A stretch of DNA of 64,000 bases from Ochromonas danica (GCA_015146655.1 VKHL01000034.1:159897-223896), one strand, 5' to 3'; shown: positions 30,637-43,000, counted from the stretch's first letter. Notes: generated by a model not told the origin, from the letters alone. Made by a program: numbers and translations.

Positions 30637-32688
30637 TTATCGCCTAGAAGAAGTCTCTTCGAAACTGGATCCAAAGCAAAACCTCCCGATTCTGCCTTCT
30701 CTCAAACAAGATGGCCATCTTACTTCTTCACTATCCAACAAAGCTGTAATATCCGCATCGTCCGCTTCAACATCACGGATTGTCAACTTCCTCAGTCTTG
30801 GGAGATGGTGGGCTGCTGCCAATAAGCTCTCACATCCAATATTAGGAAAGGACAAGACCTCCAACTTTGTACACTGTCTAATCATATGACTTATAATCTC
30901 ATCAGTGCATTTACGCTCACGTCGGGCTGTGATACTCAATTGCATCAGGCTCTGCCCATACTCCGCTATTGCTAATAGACTTCTGTCGCTTAATTCCCCT
31001 TCCTCTTTATCCAGCACCTTTAACACTCGCAATCGAGGAAGTTCCGACAACATATCAATCAAGATATCCTCCGACATTGGGGCGCTTAGATAAGTCAGGT
31101 TTGCTCCTGCTGTAGCCGTCACTAGAGCCCATTGATCCTTCGAGAGCTCCCCTCTTGATACAGACAGTCCGACTTGACGATACTGCCCTCTTTGCAATGC
31201 AAGCCACAAGCACTCTATACTATCTTCTACGAATCCCACTGGGAATTCGTTCATTTGATAGATATTTGGCGTGTAGGTATATATGTCGTGATAAGGGGGA
31301 GCGCGGATTTTGAGGTTCAAGCTACTTTCCTTCTCATCCAATTCCATATTGAAGTTTCCTGTTCTTAAATATTTAAAGTTGGGACAGATGCGGTAGATGA
31401 GTGATGGTTTCGTAACCTTCTGGCTGATAGGAATCTCCGATGTGAGCTTTTCCAACTTCGGACACGATCTTCCAATCTCTATTAACAAGTCATCAGTTAA
31501 ATCAATGCCAGAATCTGGAAATCTCAATATCTCTAGAGACATTCCTGTTAAAGAGAGATATTCCAGAAACTGTGTTAAGGGTTCGCTGCTCTCTTCACTA
31601 CTCTCTGCACTGCTCTCTTCACTGCTCTCCTCATTACTCTCCTCATTACTCCCTTCACTGCTCTCTTCATTACTCTCTTCACTGCTCTCTTCATTACTCT
31701 CTTCACTGCTCTCTTCACTGCTCTCTTCACTACTCTCTTCACTGCTATCCTCATTACTCTCTTCACTGCTCTCTTCACTTGGTAACCATACAACCAACGC
31801 CCGCAGCACAAGTACATCCTTTGCTTGGATGAGACACTTGAAGACATGAGCCAGCAAAACAGGATCGTCATATACTTCCAATTCCTTTAAACTTCTCACA
31901 TGCTTGGACAATAAGTTGACCATTGCATTAGGGACCACTTCATAAGTGTGAGATGAAACGCCGAATAAGGTTTGGTATATGAATAACCGCAACTTCTTTA
32001 GTGTATTCTCTGGCAACAGATTGCTCAATGTAGTAAACAGAACATAATCTATCTTGATATGTTCCTCGTTACTTGATCCATCTCGAATTACTGCAGTAAC
32101 ACCTTCCAAATGTGAACAGTGACGAAAGAAAGATATTAATCTCGACTTTAGAATAGAGAGTCTATTATTCCATATCATGCAATTATTGTGATCAACTATT
32201 TCTATAGAACGCAGAGCAGGACAGAATGTCAATGGGTCACAGAAGCGAAGAAGAACATCCAATTCACATAGTTCTAAGAGAAACCTTTCCCTTACTAAGA
32301 CTTTGCGACTGCCTAACCATTCATAGTAGCTCTGTAGCTTTCTACAGGAGATACTTTGACCCATGGTACAACTCTCTACCATCAACATGAAAGAAACAGA
32401 AGACAACCATTCTTCTCGATCATCACCATTCAGACAGGCGATATCCAAGGCAGAGAGATCTGACCAGGTCAACCAGTCAGAATAAATATAGCGAAGAACA
32501 TCTTTAGGGAGCTGCCAAATCTTCTCCTTCATATTCTGTTCTGTTATCATCTTCATTCGCTTTGCTTTCTCTTTTGGTTGGTGATTAGTGATGTGATGGT
32601 ATTTGAATGAGCAATTCCTTCTTCTTCTGCTTCTATTCTTCAACCTTTGAGGGACTAACATCACCCACTCACTTTGTGTGGCATTCAT
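30637..32688 (-). CDS. F-box-like/LRR protein with an acidic Ser-Glu repeat
   Basis: An open frame of 683 residues from the first ATG; the real start could be any of several Met codons before the conserved domain (residues ~1-55 are basic and unlike the relative at 55218). The domain begins with IWQLPKDVLRYIYSDWLTWSDLSALDIACL...REEWL, an F-box-like helical start shared with the protein at 55218..56267. Poorly conserved leucine-rich repeats follow (CPALRSIEI, LKELEVYDD, CPKLEKLT, LPRLRVLKVL, CTKLEVLSFPNI, LPRLRKLTIRD). A (SEES/NEES)n acidic insert of ~65 residues interrupts the LRRs at DNA 31585..31790. If the F-box reading is right, it recruits substrates to an SCF ubiquitin ligase. Confidence 0.75.
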   Translation of the reverse strand: MNATQSEWVMLVPQRLKNRSRRRRNCSFKYHHITNHQPKEKAKRMKMITEQNMKEKIWQLPKDVLRYIYSDWLTWSDLSALDIACLNGDDREEWLSSVSFMLMVESCTMGQSISCRKLQSYYEWLGSRKVLVRERFLLELCELDVLLRFCDPLTFCPALRSIEIVDHNNCMIWNNRLSILKSRLISFFRHCSHLEGVTAVIRDGSSNEEHIKIDYVLFTTLSNLLPENTLKKLRLFIYQTLFGVSSHTYEVVPNAMVNLLSKHVRSLKELEVYDDPVLLAHVFKCLIQAKDVLVLRALVVWLPSEESSEESNEDSSEESSEESSEESSEESNEESSEESNEESSEGSNEESNEESSEESSAESSEESSEPLTQFLEYLSLTGMSLEILRFPDSGIDLTDDLLIEIGRSCPKLEKLTSEIPISQKVTKPSLIYRICPNFKYLRTGNFNMELDEKESSLNLKIRAPPYHDIYTYTPNIYQMNEFPVGFVEDSIECLWLALQRGQYRQVGLSVSRGELSKDQWALVTATAGANLTYLSAPMSEDILIDMLSELPRLRVLKVLDKEEGELSDRSLLAIAEYGQSLMQLSITARRERKCTDEIISHMIRQCTKLEVLSFPNIGCESLLAAAHHLPRLRKLTIRDVEADDADITALLDSEEVRWPSCLREGRIGRFCFGSSFEETSSRR
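31585..31790. repeat. Minisatellite coding for Ser-Glu-Glu-Ser repeats
   Basis: Imperfect 12- and 15-base units (ctcttcactgct / ctcctcattact on the + strand) occur within the F-box-like gene and stay in frame. Confidence 0.95.
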
Positions 32689-33098
32689 TCACTTTGGTCA
32701 TTCAATTTCCGATTTTCTGGATTTCCGATTTCGAAATTCAGGTGAATGTGCAGAGTTACCAGCAGTTACCAGCTGGTGGTCTATCTACTCCGGTATCTGT
32801 GGTGCGGTAGAGCATGTAGTTTGCCTATAACTAAATATATCAGATGGTAATAAGAAGAACAACAATTCTCCTATCCCTAATACGAGTCTAATCCAACTCA
32901 GATCTCATATTTCTTCTTTCTTGTATGATAGCTAATTTATGACCCCCACATCCTTCACATGAACTTATGATTTCTATCCTAACTATTCATAGGTCGAGAA
33001 ATGACTTCTTAATGGTTGATCTATCTCAATATATATTACACAGATACACAATGCCACACAGAGAGTACTGGGGATAGGAGGACCCCATTGAAGATAAC
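32689..33098. other. Intergenic region
   Basis: AT-rich; it contains the 5' flank of the F-box-like gene and the 3' flank of the BSD gene. Nothing recognisable is seen. Confidence 0.4.
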
Positions 33099-34049
33099 TT
33101 AAAGATCTTTCAACTCCTTCGCAATCTGTGCTTCTAGCTCATCATCTTCATGCTCATTGCATTCACTTGATCCAATCTTCTCAAAATCCTCACCCACCAC
33201 CTCCGCGAGGATGTCGTCGTCCAGCATGTCCATGTCTTGCAGGTCACCCAGATCGTCCAGGTTCAGATCATCCAAGCCTTCAAGATCCAGGTCATCGTCA
33301 TCACCCATAGCTGCTGCAACCTCAGCAGCTGTAGAGGAAGTAATCGATGCCTTCATAGCAGAGGCGGACAACGCAGGGGTTGGAGGAGTTGGAGGAGAAG
33401 CACCTGCAGGCTTGCGATCAAAAACAGGCGACAAGCTTGTTGAAGCAATGCTCTCTCCTTTGGTCGCCTTACTCGAGGCAGTCGAAACAGGGGTAGGAGC
33501 AGCAGAAGGAGGAGGAGGAGTGCTAACCCCGTCACTCTTAATAATATCCTCTTTATTCCATTTCTCACATGCTCGTTGTCCTTCTATTCCTTCCATCCCA
33601 GAACATTGACGTAGGAAAATAATACGACAATAGTAATTAAACCAAAAATCTTCTTCATTCATTTTAGGTGATAGTTTAGCATGCATACGAGCAAGATTAG
33701 CATCTAATTCCATCATTTTCATTGCTGTTGGAGCAAAATCTTGTAACGAAAAGATTACTTCAGAAGCATTTGCAGCTTGATGAAGAAAGTTTTCTTCATG
33801 TAAGGATAAGGAAAGAATGTGTTCCATTAGTCCCTTACAGAGAATCTGTCGTGCTTCTATGGAAGTCTCCCAAGGAAGAAGTTGATGTGTTTTGATAATT
33901 TCTTGTTTATTATTTTCTTCACGTTGTAGTTTACGTTGTTCTTCTTGTAATAAAGCTTGAGCTTCATTCGCTTGTGAGACAAGAGAGTCAGCGATATCAT
34001 CCACTACTTTGAGAGCAGAACTTGCCAATGATGTGAACCAATCAGACAT
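33099..34049 (-). CDS. BSD-domain protein (BSDC1/SYAP1-like)
   Basis: A single-exon gene of 316 residues from an ATG. Residues ~1-55 form an amphipathic helix/coiled coil (MSDWFTSLASSALKVVDDIADSLVSQANEAQALL). LLPWETS, then GLMEHILSLSLHEENFL, lead to a BSD domain (about residues 95-160) ending in the diagnostic FWFNYYCRI with the conserved Phe-Trp and Tyr-Tyr pairs. A Ser/Pro/Ala linker and an acidic tail (DDDDLDLEGLDDLNLDDLGDL) follow. Domain order matches the BSDC1 type rather than TFIIH p62. The cellular role in algae is unknown. Confidence 0.88.
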   Translation of the reverse strand: MSDWFTSLASSALKVVDDIADSLVSQANEAQALLQEEQRKLQREENNKQEIIKTHQLLPWETSIEARQILCKGLMEHILSLSLHEENFLHQAANASEVIFSLQDFAPTAMKMMELDANLARMHAKLSPKMNEEDFWFNYYCRIIFLRQCSGMEGIEGQRACEKWNKEDIIKSDGVSTPPPPSAAPTPVSTASSKATKGESIASTSLSPVFDRKPAGASPPTPPTPALSASAMKASITSSTAAEVAAAMGDDDDLDLEGLDDLNLDDLGDLQDMDMLDDDILAEVVGEDFEKIGSSECNEHEDDELEAQIAKELKDL

Positions 34050-34472
34050 AATGATGAAGATAAGATGATGAAGATGATGTGAAGAAGAAGAGGTGATGTA
34101 ATAGGAATAAAAGAGATGAAGAGGACTTGTTGTTGTTTTTTTCTTGCTGGAGATAAGGAGACAGAGCTAGATAGAGATAAAGAAAGAGAATTGGACTAGG
34201 AAAAACAGTCAAAGCAGATGGAAGACCAGACAAGAGGAAACGCAATCTGATCCACAGTGATCTATTCTTACAGTGCGAGGGGAGAGACTTCCACTCAATT
34301 TCCAAACAACACTACAGTACTTGTATTGATTTGGACTTTTGATTTACACTATATCATTGCTTTCAATGCTAAGAATGAACTACACTTGATCAAAGCTAAC
34401 TTAACTGACAACACCTTCTGTGAGATTTCTCGTAGACAAAGCAGACAGAAAAAGGAGAAAGCAACTGTCTTC
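34050..34472. other. Intergenic region
   Basis: Sequence between the BSD gene start and the last exon of the UBX gene, both on the - strand. No coding frame is supported. Confidence 0.4.
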
Positions 34473-36160
34473 TCAAGCATCCAAGTCAGTCACAAAGAGC
34501 ATGCTGCGTGGAGTCAAACCCTATGGTTATGGTTACAAAAGCAGAGTTAGTGAACATGGTTATCGATCATGGTTAGCAACACAAACAAGAAGAGGACCAA
34601 CACTCACCATCTCTTCTACTGTCTTTCCACTTCCCTCGGTCAGCTCAACCTTTGGATAGTTCGTTGATACAGAGAAGTTCTTCACCTGATCTTGTCCTTC
34701 AAAATAGAAATAAACTTTCAAATAAGCAAAGATACGATCAATCGATTCACTCCCTTCGAACTTCCGTACTAACTTCTTTCCATCAGGTAGTTGAAAACGA
34801 ATCGTAGCGATCACTTTGCCACCGCCTTCTGTAGGCTCTGGAAGAGAATTGAAGGCAGAACGAAATCTCTCCATGTCTGACTGGCGCGCCAGTTGGTTGG
34901 ATAAGGCAATGGCCTGAGCTAATTCCTCTGCTTGTCTAGCTGCTTCTCGTGCTTCTTCTTCTGCACGCAAAGCAGCTTGACGTGCTTCTTCTTGTCGAAC
35001 AGTTTCCTCATAAGCTGCGTCTTGTTCAGCTCGTAATTGAGCTGCTTCATTCCTATTGAGTAGGTTAGTTACTAGTTAGTCAACATGCTCAGAACAAGAG
35101 ATATACGCTACCCTTACCTTCTTTGAGCTTCAATGCGGTTTCTTTGGATCACTTCAGTATATTGACCCAAAGTAATTTCCAATCGTTGAACAAACTGATT
35201 CTCCAGTGTCAGTGGCACAGTATTATCACCACCAGCAGTAGTAGTAGTATTGGCAGGTTGTTGGTCATTGGCAAACGCTGACAATCCTTGAATACGATCT
35301 ACTACTGTTACCATACGAGCTGATTGAGGTAATAATAGTGCAAAGAAAGGGAAGGAAGAGACACGAATTTGAGAGGATAAAGAATATCCTTCAGCATCCC
35401 AGACAGATCCTGCCCATAATAAGACATCATGTCTTTCTAATAGGTTTTTAACAATTCTTCCTCCTAAGATTTGTGAACAAAAGATATCATTATCTTCATG
35501 TAAAGGAGAATGAAGATAGATTCCAAGTAACTTTTGTTGTTGGAAAGCTTGTTGGACAGCTGCTTGATAAGAAGTTCTTAAGAAAGGATATGATCCATCT
35601 TCTAATTGGCTTGGATAATGACGTTGTAATTCATCAACAAATCGATTTGTATCATCTTCAGGATGTAAAGCAAGCGGTTGTGATTGGAATAACCATTTTA
35701 ATGGTACGAAGAGATATCCAAAGACTATAGCGAGATAAGAGGAGTCCGTGTTATTAATATTTTCATTATTATTGCTATTATTAGAAGAGTTATAATAGGC
35801 AGTATTAGAAGAGGTAGTAGAATTATTACCATCTCGTCTTCTGCGTGTAAGAGAGTGTGGGTTGTTGTTATTGTTATTGTTATTTGCATTAGCACTGCTG
35901 CTACTGCTACTGCCAGTTGTGGTGGAATTGTTGTTGGAATTGTTAGGAAGTGAGTGTGAACCTCTGGAACGAGAAGGTTCTTCTCCTATGGTATTATCAG
36001 TAACATAACTATTTAATGCTCGTTCTAGATTCCAATCATATTGACTAAGAATACTGATAGCAAGATCTTCATCTTCTAGTTGTAAGATCTCACGAAAGCT
36101 TTCTAATGTTTGTTGTTGTTGAGAGGTTAAGGATAATGATGACGATGAAGAAGAAGACAT
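34473..36160 (-). CDS. UBXD8/FAF2-like protein, three exons
   Basis: Exons on the - strand are 36160..35118, 35052..34608 and 34520..34473, giving 511 residues. The order is that of UBXD8/FAF2, which anchors p97/Cdc48 at the ER in ER-associated degradation: an N-terminal UBA-like region (LESFREILQLEDEDLAISILSQYDWNLERALNSY), an Asn/Ser-rich linker, a short hydrophobic hairpin (YLAIVFGYLFVPLKWLF), a UAS thioredoxin-like domain (KLLGIYLHSP...DVLLWAGSVWDAEGY), a charged coiled coil, and a UBX domain. The last exon is only 48 bases and restores the canonical end MGLTPRSMLFVTDLDA. Without that splice the frame runs into intron and stops at 34560. Confidence 0.92.
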
Positions 36161-36736
36161 GACACAGTAGCTTTGGTTATGGACTAGTCAGTCAGTAGTA
36201 TTGATTGTTCTTCTTCTTCTTCTGTTTTGTTTTCATGCTGCTGGCACATGCTGCGGGGCTGAGAGAAAGTGGGACAGACTGGAACTCTAACAATTGCGAG
36301 ATTTTCATCCAGATTTATGACTTTTCATCGTATATCATCTTAGGTGGTCTTGCACGTTTGTCTTTGTCTTGTCTCTTGTTGATAGTGCGGTCTATTAGAT
36401 AGTAAACTTCTTTTATATGAATAAGACCCTCTGTGTCCCTATCTATTTCTTTACTCAAACAATAGATAGACTAAACTATCATTATAAAACACAACTCTTC
36501 TCTTTGGGAAACTGCTAAAAAAAGGTTTCAAACTCTTCTTTTCTCACTTATGTCTCTTGCTGGCTGTTGACCCGTCCGTCTTGTGTGTCATGCCGTGCTC
36601 TGATGCATGCCAAAAAGGGAAAAGCTTTTCGCTGTCTCACCTTCCCTTACCACTCTTCTTCTGCTTCTTCATTGACAACACTTTCACTTCCTAAATTCCC
36701 ATTTAAAGAAAGCAGAGGGAAAGTCAGTCGTTCATC
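36161..36736. promoter_or_regulatory. Divergent intergenic region (UBXD8-like / KDEL receptor)
   Basis: This must hold both promoters. It has pyrimidine-rich runs near the KDEL receptor start. No specific motif is recognised. Confidence 0.4.
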
Positions 36737-37659
36737 ATGACAATGAATCTTTTTCGTCTCGCAGGAGACATGGCTCATGTCTTAAGTATCCTCGTCTTAT
36801 TTCTACGTTTACGTGTCACAAAGAATGCTAATGGCATCTCCTTGAAAACACAAGAATTATACCTTGTTGTCTTTGTCTCACGTTATCTTGATCTCTTTAC
36901 CACCTTCTATTCTCTTTATAATACCACGATGAAGATTCTCTATATCTCTATCACAGCCTATATCATCTATATGATACGTGTGACGGAACCTTTTAAAACT
37001 ACCTATGATAAAGCACATGATTCCTTTTTGCATTGGCAATTTGCTGTCTTACCATGCGCGGTATTGGGGGCATTGACCAATCTCATCCAGGGATTTGATC
37101 TGCTGGAGGTAAGATCTGAACAATCCGACCTTCTTAGACTGTGTTCGTTTCATGTAGATCTTTGAAGTTTTATACTTAGTCTGCTGCCGCCGCTTCTGCT
37201 GCCTATTTCCGATATGATGATATTAGATGGCTAATACCATTTGTCTGTGTTGTTGTTGTTGTTGTTGTTGTTGTGTGTTGGTTAGATGTTTTGGGACTTC
37301 TCCATTTATTTGGAAGCTTTAGCCATTGTTCCTCAACTCATTCTGATACAACGTTACCGAGAAGTTGAGAATCTCACAGGTCATTATGTCTTCTTCTTGG
37401 GTATCTATCGAGCGTTGTATATTGTGAATTGGATCTATCGATCCTATTTCGAACCATTTTATCAGCACAATTGGATTGTCTATATAAGTGGAGTCATTCA
37501 AACTTGCCTCTATCTGGACTTCTTCTACTATTACTTCCTCAGGTCAGTCTCTTGTAACCTCAGTCCTTTGCCTCGCTTCAATATTCACTGTCTCACTTTC
37601 TTGTATGATGTATGATGTATAGCAAGTACAAGGGTGGCAAGTTCTCTCTTCCTAGCTAA
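36737..37659 (+). CDS. ER lumen protein-retaining (KDEL) receptor, three exons
   Basis: Exons 36737..37108, 37286..37542 and 37623..37659 encode 221 residues, the normal family length. This seven-span receptor retrieves HDEL/KDEL proteins from the Golgi to the ER. Typical segments are MNLFRLAGDMAHVLSILVLFLRL, GISLKTQELYLVVFVSRYLDLF, KILYISITAYIIYMI, FSIYLEALAIVPQLILIQR, ENLTGHYVFFLGIYRALYIVNWIYR and the closing YYYFLSKYKGGKFSLPS. The C-terminal Lys-rich end is encoded on the tiny third exon, joined across an 80-base intron. Intron 1 ends in a (gtt)n run just before its TAG acceptor. Confidence 0.97.
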
Positions 37660-38100
37660 ATGCTATTACAGAGCATAGGATAATGGGAACTAGATTGGTT
37701 ATGCTAAGTTTGATAGTATGTCTGTGAGGGATGAGATGGAGGATGGTATAAATGATAGGAATTGGATGAAGGAAACAATGACAGTAACGCTGTTGAATCC
37801 TCTGGTTGTAATATGATTAGTCACGTTCATACAGTTGTGCAATCTACTGTGTACGGTGCCAGTTTTATCATACTGAACTGATACATTTTACCCACCCAGA
37901 AATTATCTAAAGTTCGCACAAGCGTTTAGTTTTTTACTTCTGAGCCCAAAAACCCTTAAAGGCTCAAATTTCGAGCTATTTGATCTTTAACTCCTTCAAA
38001 TTATTACATCGCGGCTTCAATTGAAGTGCTAAGAATGCCCCAGTCGTCTGGAAATTCAAATCTGGAAATTTATATTAGAATATGGGATAGCAGAGTGCAA
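37660..38100. other. Intergenic region before the tRNA gene
   Basis: No gene is seen. It is AT-rich just upstream of the tRNA. Confidence 0.4.
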
Positions 38101-38173
38101 GCCGTCCTAGCTCAGTCGGTAGAGCGCAAGGCTCTTAACCTTGTGGTCGGGGGTTCGAGCCCCCCGGTCGGTG
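38101..38173 (+). tRNA. tRNA-Lys (anticodon CUU)
   Basis: The cloverleaf can be drawn: D arm gctcagtcggtagagc, anticodon stem caagg/ccttg around loop ctcttaa (anticodon CTT), and T arm ggggg-ttcgagc-ccccc. The A box (tagctcagtcggtag) and B box (ggttcgagccc) are intact. The acceptor stem has one G-U pair and one U-U mismatch. There is no intron. A tttt run (~38180) is a likely Pol III terminator. Confidence 0.96.
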
Positions 38174-38312
38174 AATATCCTTTTGTTTTTGGGTGTCTTG
38201 CATTTTGCTGTCTTTTGTTGAAAAGCAAAGATTACAAATAAATTATGAGGAGTGATGCTCTCCTATATGCTTAATCTCGTGCTTTCCGTTTACAGAACGA
38301 AGCTGGAGCAGG

Positions 38313-38594
38313 ATGGCATTGACTGATGTTCTCATCCGTCAGTGTCTGATGATTGGTGATGATGGAATATCGTGGCGAAGTCCACGATATGACGCTCCAG
38401 TTTTCACGATTGCTGTGGTAATTTACGTGCTCATTCTTGTCATGTTGACTTTCTGCTTCTCGAAGCTGATGTCCATCGTGGCCTTCACCAGTGGCTGCTA
38501 CGCCTATTCTTGATGTTTGTTGGGCTATCTGACGGGCATGGCGGAGGCAGCGAAGTACATTCTACTTGCCGCATTTGGCGTCTAGTCTATGTGT
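38313..38594 (+). pseudogene. Fragment of a membrane protein gene with an internal stop
   Basis: An ATG frame of 66 residues contains a hydrophobic helix (VFTIAVVIYVLILVMLTFCF). A TGA at 38511 is followed in the same frame by another coding-like stretch (LLGYLTGMAEAAKYILLAAFGV). It may be a small gene whose tail is chance, or a decayed exon; I do not recognise a parent family. Confidence 0.35.
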
Positions 38595-38745
38595 TGAGTG
38601 AGAATTATGCAGCATTTTGGTTTGAAAGAAAGGATGTGGCGTGAATTGTGAGTTGTTGCATGTATGCACATGCCACTGCTCAAGTGTGCTCCATGGTTTT
38701 CAGGTCTATTGCCTACTTTCTATTGTCCATGGGTGGGAGCAAGAA

Positions 38746-38916
<171 letters not shown>

Positions 38917-39000
38917 CAGTAGCCATCCTTCCGCCCAACCAGCGGTGTCTGTGGTATCAGGGAATATGAGTTCGGTGGAGAATGATGCTTGCTCGATATT

Positions 39001-39463
39001 AACGGGTTCTGCCGATTTGTATCGCTGATACTAACGGGTTCTGCCGATTTGTATCACTCATACTATTTAAATAGTATAGGGTTCGACCCCTATACTATTT
39101 GGACTCCCTATACTATTTGGACTACTTATACTATTGTTCGCCAAAGAAGGGTTGGGCTGGGACAAGTCTGGTTAGTAAATAGTCATTAATTAGAAACACT
39201 TCAAATCCTCTGCAATACTCTTTTTTCATCACTATTAATCATTATTCGTCTTCAAATTCGAGGCCATGAAGATTCTTGTCAATAACATTTACAATAAAAG
39301 TTCTCATTCACACTGAGAGATCGCTTTCAAGCTTTAACTTTACAAGTTCACGATATTTTTTGGACTACCATACTATTGAAATACTGTCTATAGGGCTCGA
39401 CCCCTATACAATTTGGACTACTTATACTATTCAGTCTCCCTATACAAATCGGCTGAACCCGTT
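39001..39463. mobile_element. Small inverted-repeat (MITE-like) element
   Basis: The 22 bases from 39001 (aacgggttctgccgatttgt..) recur in tandem at 39033 and, inverted with one mismatch, at 39442..39463. Inside the ends, both sides carry the same stretch (a gggttcgacccctata-type segment, then atttggactacttatactat) and a palindrome atactatttaaatagtat lies at ~39059. There is no coding capacity. The overall form suits a non-autonomous fold-back element. Confidence 0.65.
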
Positions 39464-40038
39464 ATGTTCCATCCTGTTGGTGGTGGGCGAACATACCACA
39501 GAGAACTACAATACCATCGATATGAGCACTGGTTTCTATGCTTACATTGTTTTCTTAGCTCTTTTCTAGAATATGGAAAGTTGCGTAAGAAAGAAGCAAT
39601 AGTTCTGATATTTTTCTTCGGCTTCTTGTTTGTTGTTAGAATCTATAATGGTAATAGAATTGAATTCTTTTGAGTGGTTGAGTAGCGTCACTTCTGTATA
39701 AGATGACTTCTTCACACTGCAGTGATGATTGCAATTTGAGATGTTTCTACACAATGTGAACGCTTCTAATCACAACAATTCATGTCCCTTCGAAAGGAAA
39801 GCTGATAGCCATAGGGTGACGGGACGCCTCTGATAGCCATCTGGTGAGGGTTAGGTTGTTACGGTACAATTCAAGTTAGAGTACAACTTGTTAGTTCTCT
39901 TATGCTCGAAGAGATATACTTTTGCAAATTAACCTTTGTGGCACAAATAAGAGAAAACACATGCACACTCTTCAGCTTGAATAATTCTCCATCTTATCTC
40001 CAACCTGAACTTGCTTACTTAGAATAGAACTTGACGGA
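39464..40038. other. Intergenic region
   Basis: AT-rich with no recognised gene. A short repeat (tgatagccat.gggtga) occurs twice near 39805..39845. Confidence 0.4.
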
Positions 40039-43000
40039 CTACTCTCTTTCTTCCTCCACTTCTTGAACAGAAGTTGAAGGAACCGAAGGAGGAAGTTCAA
40101 CACTGCTTTCTTCATCTCTCTTCTTCCTATTCTTCCTCAAAGTAGAGATGAGGAGGGAAGGAGCAGATTGGATGAACTCCAAACACCAATCACCATGGAA
40201 CAATCCAACGTAACAAAGCAATGCGAACACCCACAAAGCCATAACAAAGTACGCTCCCTTCTCTGCTCCATGATCATCCCCTTCAGCATCTAACAAGAAA
40301 AAGGAACAGAAGGCAATCGCTATGGCAAATACAGGCCGCACAGCCAAAAGAAGCGCTTCAAGAAGGTGTTGGCACTCCTGGCAAACAGTTTGCATCAACT
40401 TTCTTCGTGCTGCATCTCCATGATGTCCATGTTCACGCATTGTTTCTAGAGATTCCACAAGCTGTGTCAATCCCAGTTGAACCAACAAAGTGTTTGTAAA
40501 AATCGCTAATGCTATGAGAAGCGAAAGATAAGGCAGAACCGCGCCAAAAGTTAGCAGTGTCCCAATCATAGTAGCCAATCTGACTGCATAATCACCTGCT
40601 GAGAAGACTACTCCCGAATTGAAGGATCGGCTACATCGCTCAGCAACAGACAACAATGGAAGACTGATTGAGAAATAAACGTCATTATCATCCGCGCTCT
40701 TAGTATCGCCTTTCGTCGAATCATCTTCCTCGCGCGAGGATGCGGCATAAAAGACACGGTCGTCACTCCCCGTGGGGTTATCCTGGTCACTTCTGCTTTT
40801 TCTTTCATCGACTGGATCATCTTCATCTTCACGTTTCACATCGACACCTCCAGCTTTTCGCTGAAGAAGATGAAGCTGGTTAACAACATCGGCAGGTTCT
40901 TCTCGTCCAACAGCTGGACCTTCCCCAGAACCTTGACTACGTATAGAATGTAAATTCTTCTCCCAAATAGAGGGAATAAGCAACTTACTGACTACTGAAC
41001 GGCTGCTGTTGGTACTGGTTGAGGTGGTGGGAAGGCCATCTCCTTGGTGATAGTCATTATGCCACACCATTGCGAGAACCAGCAGAGGATATAAAATACC
41101 GATCAAGATGTATTTGTAAGCAAAAACATAGGCATAGTCAACCAATAATGCTGAGCTACATTGGAAACTATAGCTGAAAGGAGGTTGATAAGAGAAGTAA
41201 CGCGTTACGTAGTCGTAATAACCACAATTAACCACTTCCACTTCAACACAAGAGTAATAGCTGTATGAAGTGTCCACGGAAGGTGGTTTGATAAAAACGT
41301 AATAGAAGCAGTCAGAGCTAATAATCAACGCTGCTAGCCATGGGGCCACAATGGTATTGAATAAAATCAGACAGGAGAAGAAAAACACATATTTCATCAA
41401 AATCAACCTGCTGGATGATTGATTGTCAGCAGCTCCCCTTTCCAACTGATTGGCGGAATAAGGACTGTACATTTGTAGAAACTGGATAATTGCCCACTGA
41501 ATAACATTCCCCCACCAAAGTTTAAATACAGAAAGTGCCATGGAGCTCAAGAAGACTTGCCAACGATCTGAATTCAGCGAAGAATAAACATAGGCACCGT
41601 TTACTGCCACTACCACAATAATGTTGAAAAGAGTAATCAAGACCATCACCATCAGGCGATAGCAGCCTTGCAAATTGAAGCGATTCCACCCTATTACTCG
41701 AGAAGGCTGGGTTGACTCTTCGTGCGCTCGTCCAGCCTCCCTTTCCATCTCAGAACTGCATGCAGCATTGGGCTGAGTTTTGAACTTTGCATCACCACAA
41801 AGCTGCTCATCATCTTCTTTGTTTGTACCGTGCCACGTTTTCCAAACCCCACTCACTTTGTCTGAAAACCGCTTTGTGGATAGAAACACGACAGTGATGT
41901 AGAGAACAAAGTATATCAACAATATGATAGCAGCTGGCTGGCCAGAGAGGTAGGCAGCTGAATTCGTCCATGCATATTGCGCCTTGTAGCTGCCGTAATA
42001 CACAGAGGAGGTTATATACACAAGACTACCTACCACTACAGTGAAAAAAGTGACATAAGTGGTAAAACCTCGAACTGCCTCGAAGAGATGCCCAATATTC
42101 CGGATGCTTTCTTTCCAAATCAAACCATTTCTTTGAGAAATTTCCGACTTCTTTTTGTAAAACATATACCAGCGAAGCAATCGATTGAAGAAATGATTTA
42201 ATTCGATTGTCAATCTTGCAAAATAGCCGCTCCAGCGCAACGAGGTAGAAGAGGACGAGGTAGGATCGAAATGCTTCTGTTGTTGCCAAATCAATAACAA
42301 TGTTATCGCGGTTATGAAGGTCACCAAGGCACCCCACACTATCAGACTAATATCGGTAGTGCTAGAGCCACAACTGTATAGTTTGCTATAAGGATCGTGC
42401 TGAGGAATAGAAGAATCCGAAAGATCGTTTTGGTCACAGTTGAAAATGTTGCCTCTCAGGATATCTACATCTTCCAAGTGCTTATAACGAGAAGGAATAG
42501 CTCCTGACAACCGATTGATCGTTAAGGAGACGCTCACTGATGACGAGAAGTTTTCATAGGGTCCACCAGTGATGTCTCCTTTCAGTTTGTTAAAGCTTAG
42601 ATCTAAATTGACCCACTTATTTCCGCCTCTTAACAAAGGAGGAATTGTCCCGGTGAGTTCATTATGCGAGAGGGAGAGGTCGACCAGTTGATCACCAAGT
42701 TGATCAACAGGAATGGTGCCATGGAGATTATTTCCAGATAAATGCAGTGTGGTCATAAAATCCAGGCTGAATAGGCACGCTGGAATCGTGCCATGAATAG
42801 CTGCTTCGGGAGTAAGATACGACGGCACTAAGTACTGCAGGTTTGGAAGTGTCGGCCTCCGGCAATGTTTCGAAGTGGAAAGGCCATCAAGAGCTAGTAT
42901 CTGGACAGCTTCTAGATAGCAAAGTCCCGTCGGAATCGTCCCCGTGAAGCAATTTTGAATCGCTGCAAATGTTGTAAGGATTGAATCAGATTCAAACTGG

